A stretch of DNA of 6,612 nt from Candidatus Dojkabacteria bacterium (GCA_003694175.1 RFKV01000001.1:1-6612), one strand, 5' to 3'; positions 1 through 6,612 are shown, numbered from the stretch's first letter. Numbers and translations: made by a program. The notes: generated from the sequence alone by a model not told the origin.

Positions 1-26
1 GTTACAATCATATAAGTGAATTTACT

Positions 27-653
27 ATGGATTGGTACAGTAAATGGGAAGCCAAGAAAGATGATGCGCAAGAACAAAGACTAAGTGATTTCGAGTTTTC
101 ATACTTGCTTTTCAATCAAAAGGAAGCTACTGGCGTGATAAAGTATGGAGGCCAGTTTTATTACATACGCCTTGCTATCAAAAATAATCCTGAACTTGAA
201 CTTACCGATTTATACTTTTTCAACACTTCCAACGCTGATAGTACTGATAGTAGCGATAAGATCATCAGTATTAGCAGTTTTTATGTGTATTTTCTAACTA
301 TAAATGATCAAATAACTGATGTTGACGAATTAATTAACACTGAGATTCAGAAACTTGAGGATGTACTATGTCGACACTTCAGTTCTAACGTCAAAATTCA
401 GATGGAAAAAAGCCTCAAAGATTATATTCGTCCTTACATTGTTTTCACGTTAAAGACAATTGAGGATAATAGTAAAGCAAGTGAAAGTAAAAGTGAAAGG
501 TTGAAACGGTTACCATTACCTCTTCCGCAGGTAGAAACGATAAGGGAAAAAAGACCTGGTAAACATAAACCAGGTAAACCAGAATCATATCGATCTCCAA
601 GAGTTGCAGGACCCAAGTCTCCTCAGAAATCACTTTTCGACTCTGAGCAATAA
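27..653 (+). CDS. Hypothetical protein with basic Pro/Lys-rich C-terminal tail (possibly 5'-incomplete)
   Basis: I do not recognise this 208-residue protein. It has no hydrophobic segment long enough to span a membrane and no signal peptide, so it is probably cytoplasmic. Residues 1-20 are highly charged. Residues 20-60 look like alternating beta-strands rich in aromatic residues (FEFSYLLF, GGQFYYIRLA). Residues 68-84 are a Ser/Asp/Thr-rich patch. Residues 100-145 are probably helical. From residue 148 to the end the chain is low-complexity and basic, with LPLPLPQ at 162-168 and a duplicated KPGK-type motif near 177-184; it is probably disordered and may bind nucleic acid, membrane or a partner. 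The ATG at 27 is the first in frame, with only a weak AAGTGA upstream (14-19). The frame is open back to base 3 without a stop, so the true start could lie outside the window. It ends 36 bases before the giant gene on the same strand, which suggests co-transcription. Existence as a gene is likely; function is unknown. Confidence 0.75.
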   Translation: MDWYSKWEAKKDDAQEQRLSDFEFSYLLFNQKEATGVIKYGGQFYYIRLAIKNNPELELTDLYFFNTSNADSTDSSDKIISISSFYVYFLTINDQITDVDELINTEIQKLEDVLCRHFSSNVKIQMEKSLKDYIRPYIVFTLKTIEDNSKASESKSERLKRLPLPLPQVETIREKRPGKHKPGKPESYRSPRVAGPKSPQKSLFDSEQ

Positions 654-689
654 CATTAACATTTGAAAATGCTCAAAAACTAATATATC

Positions 690-3600
690 ATGGAAACTAT
701 GAAGTTTAGTCTCCTAGTAAGCAAGTTTCATGAGTTTGGTCCTATTGCAAAACTTGCAGTTTTTATTGGTTTTTTAATTGCTGCCTTAATCACAACACAA
801 GCAATTGAGCAGATACTATCTTCACGTTATCGCCCTTATGGTTTTTTTCAAAGTATATTCGCCAATTCTCCAAACAAACAGACTACAACTTTGACATCAA
901 GTTTAAATAAGGGTGGTCAGAATATCGGTGGTGTGTTTGACTCAGGTATGGCTAACTTAATTTTTGAAAAAGAGAAGAATGCAAATATAAATTCAGGTTT
1001 TACACTGACTATTGTGAACACCATGGATGATTTATCGAAAGCAAGTAGTTTTATTAACGTTGCAAAAAGTTTAGGAAAAACCACAGTTATTAGGTTTTGC
1101 GTTAACGATGGGAGTAACACGAATGGAAGTAATGGGACGCCTTGCTCGAAAGAATTTGCATTTGCAGGTGCAAGCATAAATGAAAATCATGGAATTGTCC
1201 GCTTCTGTTCTCAGCTTGCACAAACTGTGGGTACAGACTCCTTTATATGTACAACTGGACCAAATGAGGCATCTTCAGATTACGAGTTCAAACAATTTGG
1301 ATATACATCGTTGAATTTGCCAGATATTGTTAGCAAGTCAATTCAACTTGCAAAAATACTTAAAGGTAAAGGTATCCAAACTTCAACTTTTTCAATGAAC
1401 GTTGTAACCGAGGGAAGTCCAGAATTTACGGAATATACAAAACAACTTGCAAATCTTGATGCTTCTAGCATATTTGATTATGCAGCAATAAATGTTTACG
1501 ATGTAAGACAATTTGAGTCCTTTAGACGTTATTCAGAAAGTAACATAAACGGAAATACTATTAAGGGTTTTTTTGAGTCTAAAGGGGTTAAAATATTGGT
1601 GACTGAAACGGGATCATTGCTTCCTGATAAGTCTGCTGCTTTTGAAACCTTAAAGAAAAACATTGAACTATTCTGTACTGATGAAAATGTCTCAGGTGTA
1701 CTTTTATTTAGGTCAAGTGAGTCGCTATTTGGTGAGGGTGCGCCTTTCAGACCTTATATAAAAGATTTTTTGGGTGGTCCAGACTCAGGTGGAAATTTAA
1801 GAACTCCACAACTTTGGAATGATGATCAACTTAGAGAATTATTAGATTCTTGTAATGTAAATTTTTTAAAAAGAGAGTCAAGATTCTTCGAGGAGCCTTA
1901 TGACATATCAAGCTTTCTTGAAAGGTGTACATCGCTTAATCCAATAACTAACCTTCCAAATCACACAAGTGATTTTTGTTCAACTATATTTAGATCTAAA
2001 TCAGGAGTGAACGATGGAGGAGCCTTAACGACTGAAAAATTAATTAGGTATCGTGGTGAAAAAGAGAACTACATACCAAACTTAGGATTTGGAGCAGTTT
2101 TGATACTAATTTGGAATGGTGATGTGGGTAAAGCTATTGATTTGGTGAGAGAATCAAATAGATTAGGATATCTGCCTATTATTCGTTTTTGCTATTTATC
2201 ACAACCGAATGAGCCTGGAGTAGGATGTGAGCTGACATTTGAGATTGAAGATCAAAGAAGTTTTGCAAAAATTTGTGAGACGATTTATAAAGGGACAGAA
2301 GATGTTAAAGCCCAATTTGTTTGCATTCTAGGACCAAACGAACCACATCTTGAGTGGACATCTTTTTTTAATGTTAAAAATAGAGAAATAGGTGGATCAA
2401 TTAATTACTCTACTTTTGTAGAAGGTGCAAACAAAAATGCTGAATATCTTCAAAAATATAGAGATAGAATGTTTTTAGCGCCTGCTATATTTGATGTTGC
2501 GTCTTGTAAGGATGCTCCGGGATATCTTTCAGGGTCACCCAAAATAAAGCCTGAATTATTCGATTATATCTTAGGTAACATCTACTCTCTTGAAAGATTA
2601 AATGGTGGATACTCACAGTACGTTGAAGCTCGGTGCACTCCAAAATTATCCTTAAAACAGTACGTAGAAAAAAATGAGCTTAAGTTTATAGCAACTGAAA
2701 TTGGTCCAGATCGACCACATATTAAAGAAATGAAAAAACTATACGAGCAGGATATAATCAACTATTGTAAGGATAATTCAATAGATTATTTTTTGTATTT
2801 CAAACAAGTATACGTAACTAAAGAAGAAATTGAAGAAATTCTGGCAGATCAGAAGAAGGAAAAAAAAGAAGAAAAAGTAGATCCATACGACCTAGGAATT
2901 TTAACAATAGACGAAATTTTGAGGTATAGTAGTTATTGTCCAAAAGATCTACCGCTTGCCGAGTTCAACGTAAACACAATTCTCTATCAAGAATCAAAAA
3001 GTAACAAAGCCGCAAGTGTAAAAACTGAACGTGTGCCTCAAGGATCTGTAAATTCCACAAATCCAAGTTTCATGAAAATGAATTGCTCAGGTGACAAATG
3101 TACATACAGTGGTAGACGTACTGTGAGAATAAACGCTAATATAAAAGCAATAAGTTCAGCAACAGGCAATAAGTATTTCACCGCTGTAAGTTTACCTTTA
3201 TACAATAGTTTTGTTTCAGGAGAATATCAAGTTGAACCTCTTGCCAATGTTTCAGGTATGGCCATTGTTAATGGAAAGAATTATCCGATACCTACACTAG
3301 GAACATTTTTAGCTCAGTCTGAAATAATGAAATACTCATTTGTCTCTTTGACATCAACTATAACAGAACTAAACATAAATCCGGGTATGCTAAGAGAAAA
3401 TTACCTTATGAACTTACAAAAGGATAAGTATCTAAAAAGGGAAAGACAGATAAAAAATAGTTCAGTATATTTTGGTGAAGATTTTAGACATGTTCTTATA
3501 AGTCCAAAAAAAGTTCTTACCGACAACAAGTTTATATCACTAAGACCAAACAAAGATGGTTTAAAGTCAGACGAAATCAGTGCGGCGATGTTTGGGAACG

Positions 3601-6506
3601 AAATTTTAAATTATCGTAGATATGATCCATTGAAGTTTGACCGGGCAAATTTTGTTAAGGAAATACAAGGAAGAAAGATAAGATATTATGACATACCGGA
3701 AAATGATGTATGGGGGCCAGAAATTGTGATGGATGACTTTACCGGCTCAGTACGTTCCATAGATGTATGCTGGAAATATGCGAGAAGAAATCTTGCTGTT
3801 GATGATACAGATAAAAATATACAGATCTTTGGTAAGCCTAGCTGTAATTTTAGGCCGAACAATGTAATATTAGATGCGGAAGGTAAGCCATCAAGGTGTA
3901 GTTTGCAAATAAACCCCTCTGTGCAATGTAATGTTAGGTTGGGTAATTGTAATGGTTTATCCAAAAAAGCTTTTGAGGCTTGTTTTGGATTTGATGGGAT
4001 GTTGGAAGGAGCAGTGTACTACAGAACTGAGAATTATTTAGTGCCAGATAATATTGAAATCCAAGGAGTGATGGATAGTTTATATGAGATGTACAACATC
4101 ATAAACAGAAATCTCTCTGAACGAGGTTTTAGGCTAAATACCGGGGATTACATTTATGCAGCTAAGGCAACTGTTAAAAGTTCAATTAAGGACTTGAATA
4201 GGATAAATGAGATAGGACAAAGTTCTGAACCAAAATCATTATTTAAAAGTTTAGATCCACAACTGAGCTACACCAAATATGATCCAATAAGCAAAAGTGT
4301 TACGTCAACTGAAGAAGCGTTAAAGTATGAATTATTTGAGAATGATGTTCCACAAGCTAGGGCTCGAGGACTATATGAATCATATAAAGATCTAGAATAT
4401 GTAATACCCCATTTAGGTCTAGGATATTTGTTTACTGAAATGATCACTGGCTATTTAAGAGACGGATATCTGTCTTCCGTACAAAAACCTGTTCCACAAA
4501 CAAGAATCACTAATCCTTTTTATAAAGTTCCAGAAATTTGCGAGATTGATCAGTATCTTTGCTCTGTTGAAAATATTTTAGCTCCTGAAATTTCTGAAAT
4601 TTTTAGAATTAATCCGATTTTGACATGTGATGTTTATCACATTCAAAAGACATTTGAGAACGAACTCGCAGTAAAAAACAAACTCAAAGAGTTAAATTTA
4701 AGTTCTAATGAATTCTTTGAATCTGCTATAAGAACAATTTTCAAATTTCCAAAACAAAATTTAAGAATCCCCTGCATTGAAAGTATAGAGGCAAGATCAA
4801 AAATTGGACAGTTTGAAGCTGAACTTTGTAGACGAGGTTATGTTATCCAAGGATTGTGTATAAATAAATGTGATCCAACCGAAGTTAGTCCAGGTGGTAG
4901 TGTAACCGACTCATTAGGGTACAAATTGTCAAACCCATCGTGCCCCGTGAAAGGTGGAAAATGTAGACAAGGGCCTTACGGAAATGTAAGTCACTCTTGT
5001 AAGCCCGGAGTAGGAGGTTCGCTTGCCTTTGATTTTATTGGTTTTCAAAATTGGGAGTTGTATGCTCCTGAAGATGGTAAATTTTATGCTGGTGACGCTA
5101 TCGACGATCCTAGGGTGATGAAATATTGTATAGGTAGGACTAATGTGACCGTAAATGAATTAGCAGAGTTAAATAAGCACAAATCTAGATCAGAAATTGA
5201 GAGAATAGTAGCTAATAATGGAGGAACTGACTCGAATGGAAATATTAAAAACCCGATACTTTATTCTCCCGGTGGAAACTTATATTTCCAAGGCAATAGC
5301 GGAATTAAATACTACTTTGTACATATAGCTGTAAGCCAGAGCCAGATTAATGATTTAAAAGCTCAAGGAGAGATTAAAGGTGGAAGTAAAATTCAAGTAA
5401 AGGGAACACCAATTAAAATACATCGAAATCCATTTGGTTTGCAAGTTTATTGTATGAATGGGCCACATTTACACTTTGAGTCAAGTTATGCAGGTCTTGG
5501 GAAAAACAAAAAAGTTACAGATGGGAAAAAACCGGGCGATCCGTATAGGTTTTTAGTAGATGTTTTAAAATGTCCTGAACAACTTACCAAATGTGACATA
5601 GATTCGGGTCCTAATTGTAGTGGTAATAAATCAGTAGCATCAGGATATCAGTCTAATCCATCAGAAAATGCTATTGTTAGTAGTACAGAGTCGAGCGTAT
5701 GTATACCTGAAGAAGAAAAATCAGGCGATGAACAAGACAAGTCAAATAATAAATGTAACGAGTTTAACTGTGGCTTAGGTAGTAAATCTAATGATATATT
5801 TAAAAACTCATTAAATTGTGCGACAAATACAATTAGTAACAATATTGGCCGCGGGTTGAGTTTAGGCAGAGTTGTGGATAAATACGGACCTTTTTGGGAC
5901 AACGAGATTAGAGGTATAAAAGGTTCAAATACTAACACAAGCATGCCTTTTGGCTATAGATTAATTGTCGATTTTTATGACAAATACAAACCACCAGGCA
6001 CACCTGGAGGTCGATCTTGCGCTGATGCACCTCCTGAGAAAGTCAGACAATCTGATATTGGTCTAACCCCGGACCAACTAAAAAAAATCACGGAAAAAGA
6101 CTTTGCATCTTGGACATATAAAAATCCTGAAGGTAAACAAGCTTATGACTATTATAGAGGTGCACTTGATAAATGTGGTCTTGGAAATAATGTTAGATGG
6201 ACAAAAGAGTCCTCGTCTTTTGGAAGTTTTGAAGGGTTAAGTAGAAATGAAGGCATAAGTGATGAAAACCTAAAAAGTCAACTACGGAGGTTAGTTGATG
6301 AATTAGTTCGTAAGGATGTTAATTACAGGGGTATTGCATATTTAAAAAATGTTCCAAAAGAAAAAATTTTAGCCGTCTTAGTTGAGTCTTACAAAAAAAA
6401 CGTTAATCCATTCTTGGTTATGGGTGTTTGGGCAACGGAGAGTTGGTTTGGCCAATTTCAAGAAATCAATTTTAAAAGCAAAGAAAAGTCTTGTAACTTT
6501 TTTTAA
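690..6506 (+). CDS. Giant membrane-anchored multidomain cell-wall hydrolase: tandem GH-A-like domains, M23 peptidase, truncated lysozyme-like C-terminus
   Basis: This 1938-residue protein has one hydrophobic segment near residues 19-38 and is otherwise soluble. It carries many Cys residues, so the bulk probably lies outside the membrane in an oxidising environment. Order of parts: anchor; GH-A-like repeat 1 (about 100-342); Cys-containing linker (370-440); GH-A-like repeat 2 (about 463-704); charged Lys/Glu helix (710-730); unassigned region (740-1400) with a Cys cluster; M23 metallopeptidase domain (about 1420-1625) with GPHLHFE at 1591-1597; polar Ser/Asn/Glu linker (1635-1700); unassigned region (1700-1890); lysozyme-like fragment (1893-1938). 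The family inference is that M23 enzymes cut peptidoglycan peptide bridges, and that the terminal motif resembles lytic transglycosylases. Its target (own wall, host or prey) is not shown. ATG 690 is the first start in frame, but it lacks a Shine-Dalgarno. ATG 699, three codons later, has GGAAA at 692-696 and is an equally plausible start. The reading frame is certain; the hydrolase role is probable. Confidence 0.93.
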   Translation: METMKFSLLVSKFHEFGPIAKLAVFIGFLIAALITTQAIEQILSSRYRPYGFFQSIFANSPNKQTTTLTSSLNKGGQNIGGVFDSGMANLIFEKEKNANINSGFTLTIVNTMDDLSKASSFINVAKSLGKTTVIRFCVNDGSNTNGSNGTPCSKEFAFAGASINENHGIVRFCSQLAQTVGTDSFICTTGPNEASSDYEFKQFGYTSLNLPDIVSKSIQLAKILKGKGIQTSTFSMNVVTEGSPEFTEYTKQLANLDASSIFDYAAINVYDVRQFESFRRYSESNINGNTIKGFFESKGVKILVTETGSLLPDKSAAFETLKKNIELFCTDENVSGVLLFRSSESLFGEGAPFRPYIKDFLGGPDSGGNLRTPQLWNDDQLRELLDSCNVNFLKRESRFFEEPYDISSFLERCTSLNPITNLPNHTSDFCSTIFRSKSGVNDGGALTTEKLIRYRGEKENYIPNLGFGAVLILIWNGDVGKAIDLVRESNRLGYLPIIRFCYLSQPNEPGVGCELTFEIEDQRSFAKICETIYKGTEDVKAQFVCILGPNEPHLEWTSFFNVKNREIGGSINYSTFVEGANKNAEYLQKYRDRMFLAPAIFDVASCKDAPGYLSGSPKIKPELFDYILGNIYSLERLNGGYSQYVEARCTPKLSLKQYVEKNELKFIATEIGPDRPHIKEMKKLYEQDIINYCKDNSIDYFLYFKQVYVTKEEIEEILADQKKEKKEEKVDPYDLGILTIDEILRYSSYCPKDLPLAEFNVNTILYQESKSNKAASVKTERVPQGSVNSTNPSFMKMNCSGDKCTYSGRRTVRINANIKAISSATGNKYFTAVSLPLYNSFVSGEYQVEPLANVSGMAIVNGKNYPIPTLGTFLAQSEIMKYSFVSLTSTITELNINPGMLRENYLMNLQKDKYLKRERQIKNSSVYFGEDFRHVLISPKKVLTDNKFISLRPNKDGLKSDEISAAMFGNEILNYRRYDPLKFDRANFVKEIQGRKIRYYDIPENDVWGPEIVMDDFTGSVRSIDVCWKYARRNLAVDDTDKNIQIFGKPSCNFRPNNVILDAEGKPSRCSLQINPSVQCNVRLGNCNGLSKKAFEACFGFDGMLEGAVYYRTENYLVPDNIEIQGVMDSLYEMYNIINRNLSERGFRLNTGDYIYAAKATVKSSIKDLNRINEIGQSSEPKSLFKSLDPQLSYTKYDPISKSVTSTEEALKYELFENDVPQARARGLYESYKDLEYVIPHLGLGYLFTEMITGYLRDGYLSSVQKPVPQTRITNPFYKVPEICEIDQYLCSVENILAPEISEIFRINPILTCDVYHIQKTFENELAVKNKLKELNLSSNEFFESAIRTIFKFPKQNLRIPCIESIEARSKIGQFEAELCRRGYVIQGLCINKCDPTEVSPGGSVTDSLGYKLSNPSCPVKGGKCRQGPYGNVSHSCKPGVGGSLAFDFIGFQNWELYAPEDGKFYAGDAIDDPRVMKYCIGRTNVTVNELAELNKHKSRSEIERIVANNGGTDSNGNIKNPILYSPGGNLYFQGNSGIKYYFVHIAVSQSQINDLKAQGEIKGGSKIQVKGTPIKIHRNPFGLQVYCMNGPHLHFESSYAGLGKNKKVTDGKKPGDPYRFLVDVLKCPEQLTKCDIDSGPNCSGNKSVASGYQSNPSENAIVSSTESSVCIPEEEKSGDEQDKSNNKCNEFNCGLGSKSNDIFKNSLNCATNTISNNIGRGLSLGRVVDKYGPFWDNEIRGIKGSNTNTSMPFGYRLIVDFYDKYKPPGTPGGRSCADAPPEKVRQSDIGLTPDQLKKITEKDFASWTYKNPEGKQAYDYYRGALDKCGLGNNVRWTKESSSFGSFEGLSRNEGISDENLKSQLRRLVDELVRKDVNYRGIAYLKNVPKEKILAVLVESYKKNVNPFLVMGVWATESWFGQFQEINFKSKEKSCNFF
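744..803 (+). other. N-terminal membrane anchor / uncleaved signal segment of the giant protein
   Basis: Residues 19-38 are strongly hydrophobic (core LAVFIGFLIAALI), follow Lys5 and Lys12, and precede Glu40, Arg46 and Arg48. No clear AxA signal-peptidase I site follows the hydrophobic core. I therefore favour a signal anchor, with a short cytoplasmic N-terminus and about 1,900 residues outside. Basic residues on both sides make the orientation call less than certain, and cleavage further downstream (around Ala58) cannot be excluded. Confidence 0.75.
987..1715 (+). repeat. GH-A-like TIM-barrel domain, copy 1 (residues 100-342 of the giant protein)
   Basis: Successive hydrophobic strands read like a (beta/alpha)8 barrel: GFTLTIVN (103-110), VIRFC (133-137), FICTTGPNE (185-193), FDYAAINVY (262-270), KILVTETG (301-308) and GVLLF (336-340). 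The GPNE Glu193 and the VTETG Glu306 sit where clan GH-A enzymes carry the acid/base (Asn-Glu after strand 4) and the nucleophile (end of strand 7). These match copy 2 strand by strand. No specific GH family or substrate can be assigned by eye. A cell-wall or surface polysaccharide is a reasonable guess from the attached M23 domain. Confidence 0.6.
2076..2801 (+). repeat. GH-A-like TIM-barrel domain, copy 2 (residues 463-704 of the giant protein)
   Basis: This second copy is diverged but alignable with copy 1: LGFGAVLILIWN (465-476), PIIRFC (496-501), FVCILGPNEP (543-552), LFDYILGNIY (623-632), KFIATEIG (665-672) and YFLYF (700-704). Both presumed catalytic Glu residues are present (Glu551 and Glu670, 119 residues apart, against 113 in copy 1). 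Five Cys positions match copy 1. It has additional Cys at 606 and 649. It is followed by a Lys/Glu-rich charged stretch (710-730) that may be a rigid helical spacer. Whether it is catalytic or only glycan-binding is unknown. Confidence 0.6.
3768..3983 (+). other. Cysteine cluster in the unassigned central region (residues 1027-1098)
   Basis: Six Cys fall within 72 residues (1027, 1052, 1070, 1080, 1087, 1098), inside a 600-residue stretch (about 740-1400) that I cannot assign to any family. Gly, Asn and Pro are common between them, which suggests a small disulfide-stabilised module rather than a metal finger: the spacings are irregular and there is no CxxC pair. Further Cys occur before and after it (799, 804, 1284, 1291, 1313, 1362, 1380, 1390, 1394). 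This fits an extracellular protein. Confidence 0.45.
4947..5564 (+). other. M23-type zinc metallopeptidase domain (residues 1420-1625 of the giant protein)
   Basis: GPHLHFE at 1591-1597 is the hallmark HxH motif of M23/LytM endopeptidases, with His1593 catalytic and His1595 a zinc ligand. Upstream, YYFVHIAV (1541-1548) supplies the second conserved His (1545). SLAFDF with Asp1448 followed by LYAPEDGKFYAG matches the zinc-Asp strand and the 'YAP.DG' turn. The first zinc His appears to be His1435, thirteen residues before Asp1448, instead of the classical HxxxD; the classical position is Ser1444. About 75 residues (1466-1540) separate the 'APEDG' turn from the next conserved His strand, longer than in compact M23 domains. 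All metal and catalytic positions can be filled, so activity is plausible. Known family members cut peptide cross-bridges of peptidoglycan. Confidence 0.88.
6366..6503 (+). other. C-terminal lysozyme/lytic-transglycosylase-like fragment, truncated
   Basis: Residues 1893-1920 read as the opening of a soluble lytic transglycosylase-like fold: a helix, then NPFLVMGVW and ATESWFGQ, with Glu1917 where these enzymes have their catalytic Glu (the ES.FG pattern). The gene stops 21 residues later, whereas the family needs roughly 100 further residues to build the glycan groove. No downstream frame continues a recognisable domain: one alternative frame stops at 6473-6475 and the other at 6508-6510. It is therefore probably a remnant or a reduced module. 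Similarity is by motif only. Confidence 0.5.
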
Positions 6507-6518
6507 TTGAAATCTGGG

Positions 6519-6612
6519 ATGATTGATAAATTTCTAAAGCTTATAAAGGCTATTAGATTTCCAAAAAACAAGTTTTATTTAGCTTTCTTCTCTTTTATTA
6601 CAGTACTAGTTA
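6519..6612 (+). CDS. Start of a membrane protein gene, truncated by the window end
   Basis: Thirty-one codons from ATG 6519 are open to the window edge. They encode a basic amphipathic start (Lys4, Lys7, Lys10, Arg13, Lys16, Lys18) followed by a hydrophobic run FYLAFFSFITVLV (19-31), the typical start of an inner-membrane protein or signal anchor with its N-terminus in the cytoplasm. The gene begins 12 bases after the stop of the giant gene and in the same frame, so the two are almost certainly co-transcribed. A TTG at 6507 is an alternative start giving four more residues. GGG directly abuts the ATG, so there is no properly spaced Shine-Dalgarno. The family cannot be identified from this piece. 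Confidence 0.6.
   Translation, partial: MIDKFLKLIKAIRFPKNKFYLAFFSFITVLV

Noticed and set aside
1..15. Frame 1 reads a few codons to TAA at 13-15, possibly the end of an upstream gene.
   Set aside because: Four codons cannot be distinguished from chance.
555..574. Inverted repeat CCTGGT / ACCAGG with an 8-base loop.
   Set aside because: It lies inside the coding tail and arises from repeated Pro-Gly-Lys codons. The stem is only 6 bp with no T-run, so it is not a terminator.
434..633. Minus-strand open frames opposite the first gene, and similar ones at 917-1177, 3686-3964 and 5648-5944.
   Set aside because: They are short, overlap well-supported + strand coding sequence, and show no recognisable protein features. 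They are antisense shadows.
663..689. Possible promoter with TTGAAA (663-668) and TAATAT (681-686) in front of the giant gene.
   Set aside because: The spacing is 12 bases instead of about 17, and such hexamers are common in AT-rich gaps. The tight gene packing favours an operon.
5130..5220. VTVNELAELNK (residues 1486-1496) resembles the second half of a LysM repeat.
   Set aside because: The preceding GDTL-type half is missing and the segment is embedded in the M23 insertion. It is only a helix with similar composition.
5277..5294. Protein segment GNLYFQG (residues 1529-1535) resembles a TEV protease cleavage site, hinting at an engineered tag.
   Set aside because: The essential Glu at P6 is Gly here, the segment lies inside the M23 domain leading into the strand with His1545, and codon use matches the surroundings. 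It is coincidence.

Overview
The window is an AT-rich, almost fully coding stretch of bacterial DNA, with all genes on the + strand and gaps of only a few tens of bases. It looks like part of one cell-envelope operon. The standard bacterial code fits: the two complete genes end in TAA and Trp is written TGG. Neither complete gene has a strong Shine-Dalgarno motif. AT-richness, weak ribosome-binding signals, tight packing and one enormous secreted or anchored Cys-containing protein suggest a Patescibacteria/CPR-type bacterium. That placement is an inference with low to moderate confidence, because no phylogenetic marker gene is present.

Layout: (1) 27-653, a soluble protein of 208 residues with no recognised family, an acidic or neutral body and a basic Pro/Lys-rich tail. 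Its reading frame is open to the window edge. (2) 690-6506, a 1938-residue modular protein that fills most of the window. It has one N-terminal membrane segment, then two tandem domains resembling TIM-barrel glycoside hydrolases of clan GH-A, then about 600 residues of unassigned Cys-rich sequence, an M23-type (LytM/lysostaphin-like) metallopeptidase domain, a polar linker, an unassigned region, and a C-terminal piece that looks like the start of a lysozyme/lytic-transglycosylase domain cut short after its catalytic Glu. (3) 6519 to the window end, the start of a third gene with a basic amphipathic N-terminus followed by a membrane segment.

Functional reading: the giant protein is best explained as an exported, membrane-anchored cell-wall hydrolase. 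The M23 domain would cut peptide cross-links, the GH-A-like pair would act on or bind glycans, and the terminal domain may be a degraded or non-catalytic glycan-strand hydrolase. Linkage to a small soluble protein and a membrane protein would suit an envelope-spanning machine (a VirB1-like hydrolase of a secretion or conjugation apparatus) or a surface weapon or attachment device. The window alone cannot separate these. The most striking internal signal is the duplication of the GH-A-like module: both copies keep both presumed catalytic Glu residues and five matching Cys positions.

No RNA genes, CRISPR arrays, insertion sequences or convincing terminators were seen. No non-coding stretch exceeds 40 bases.
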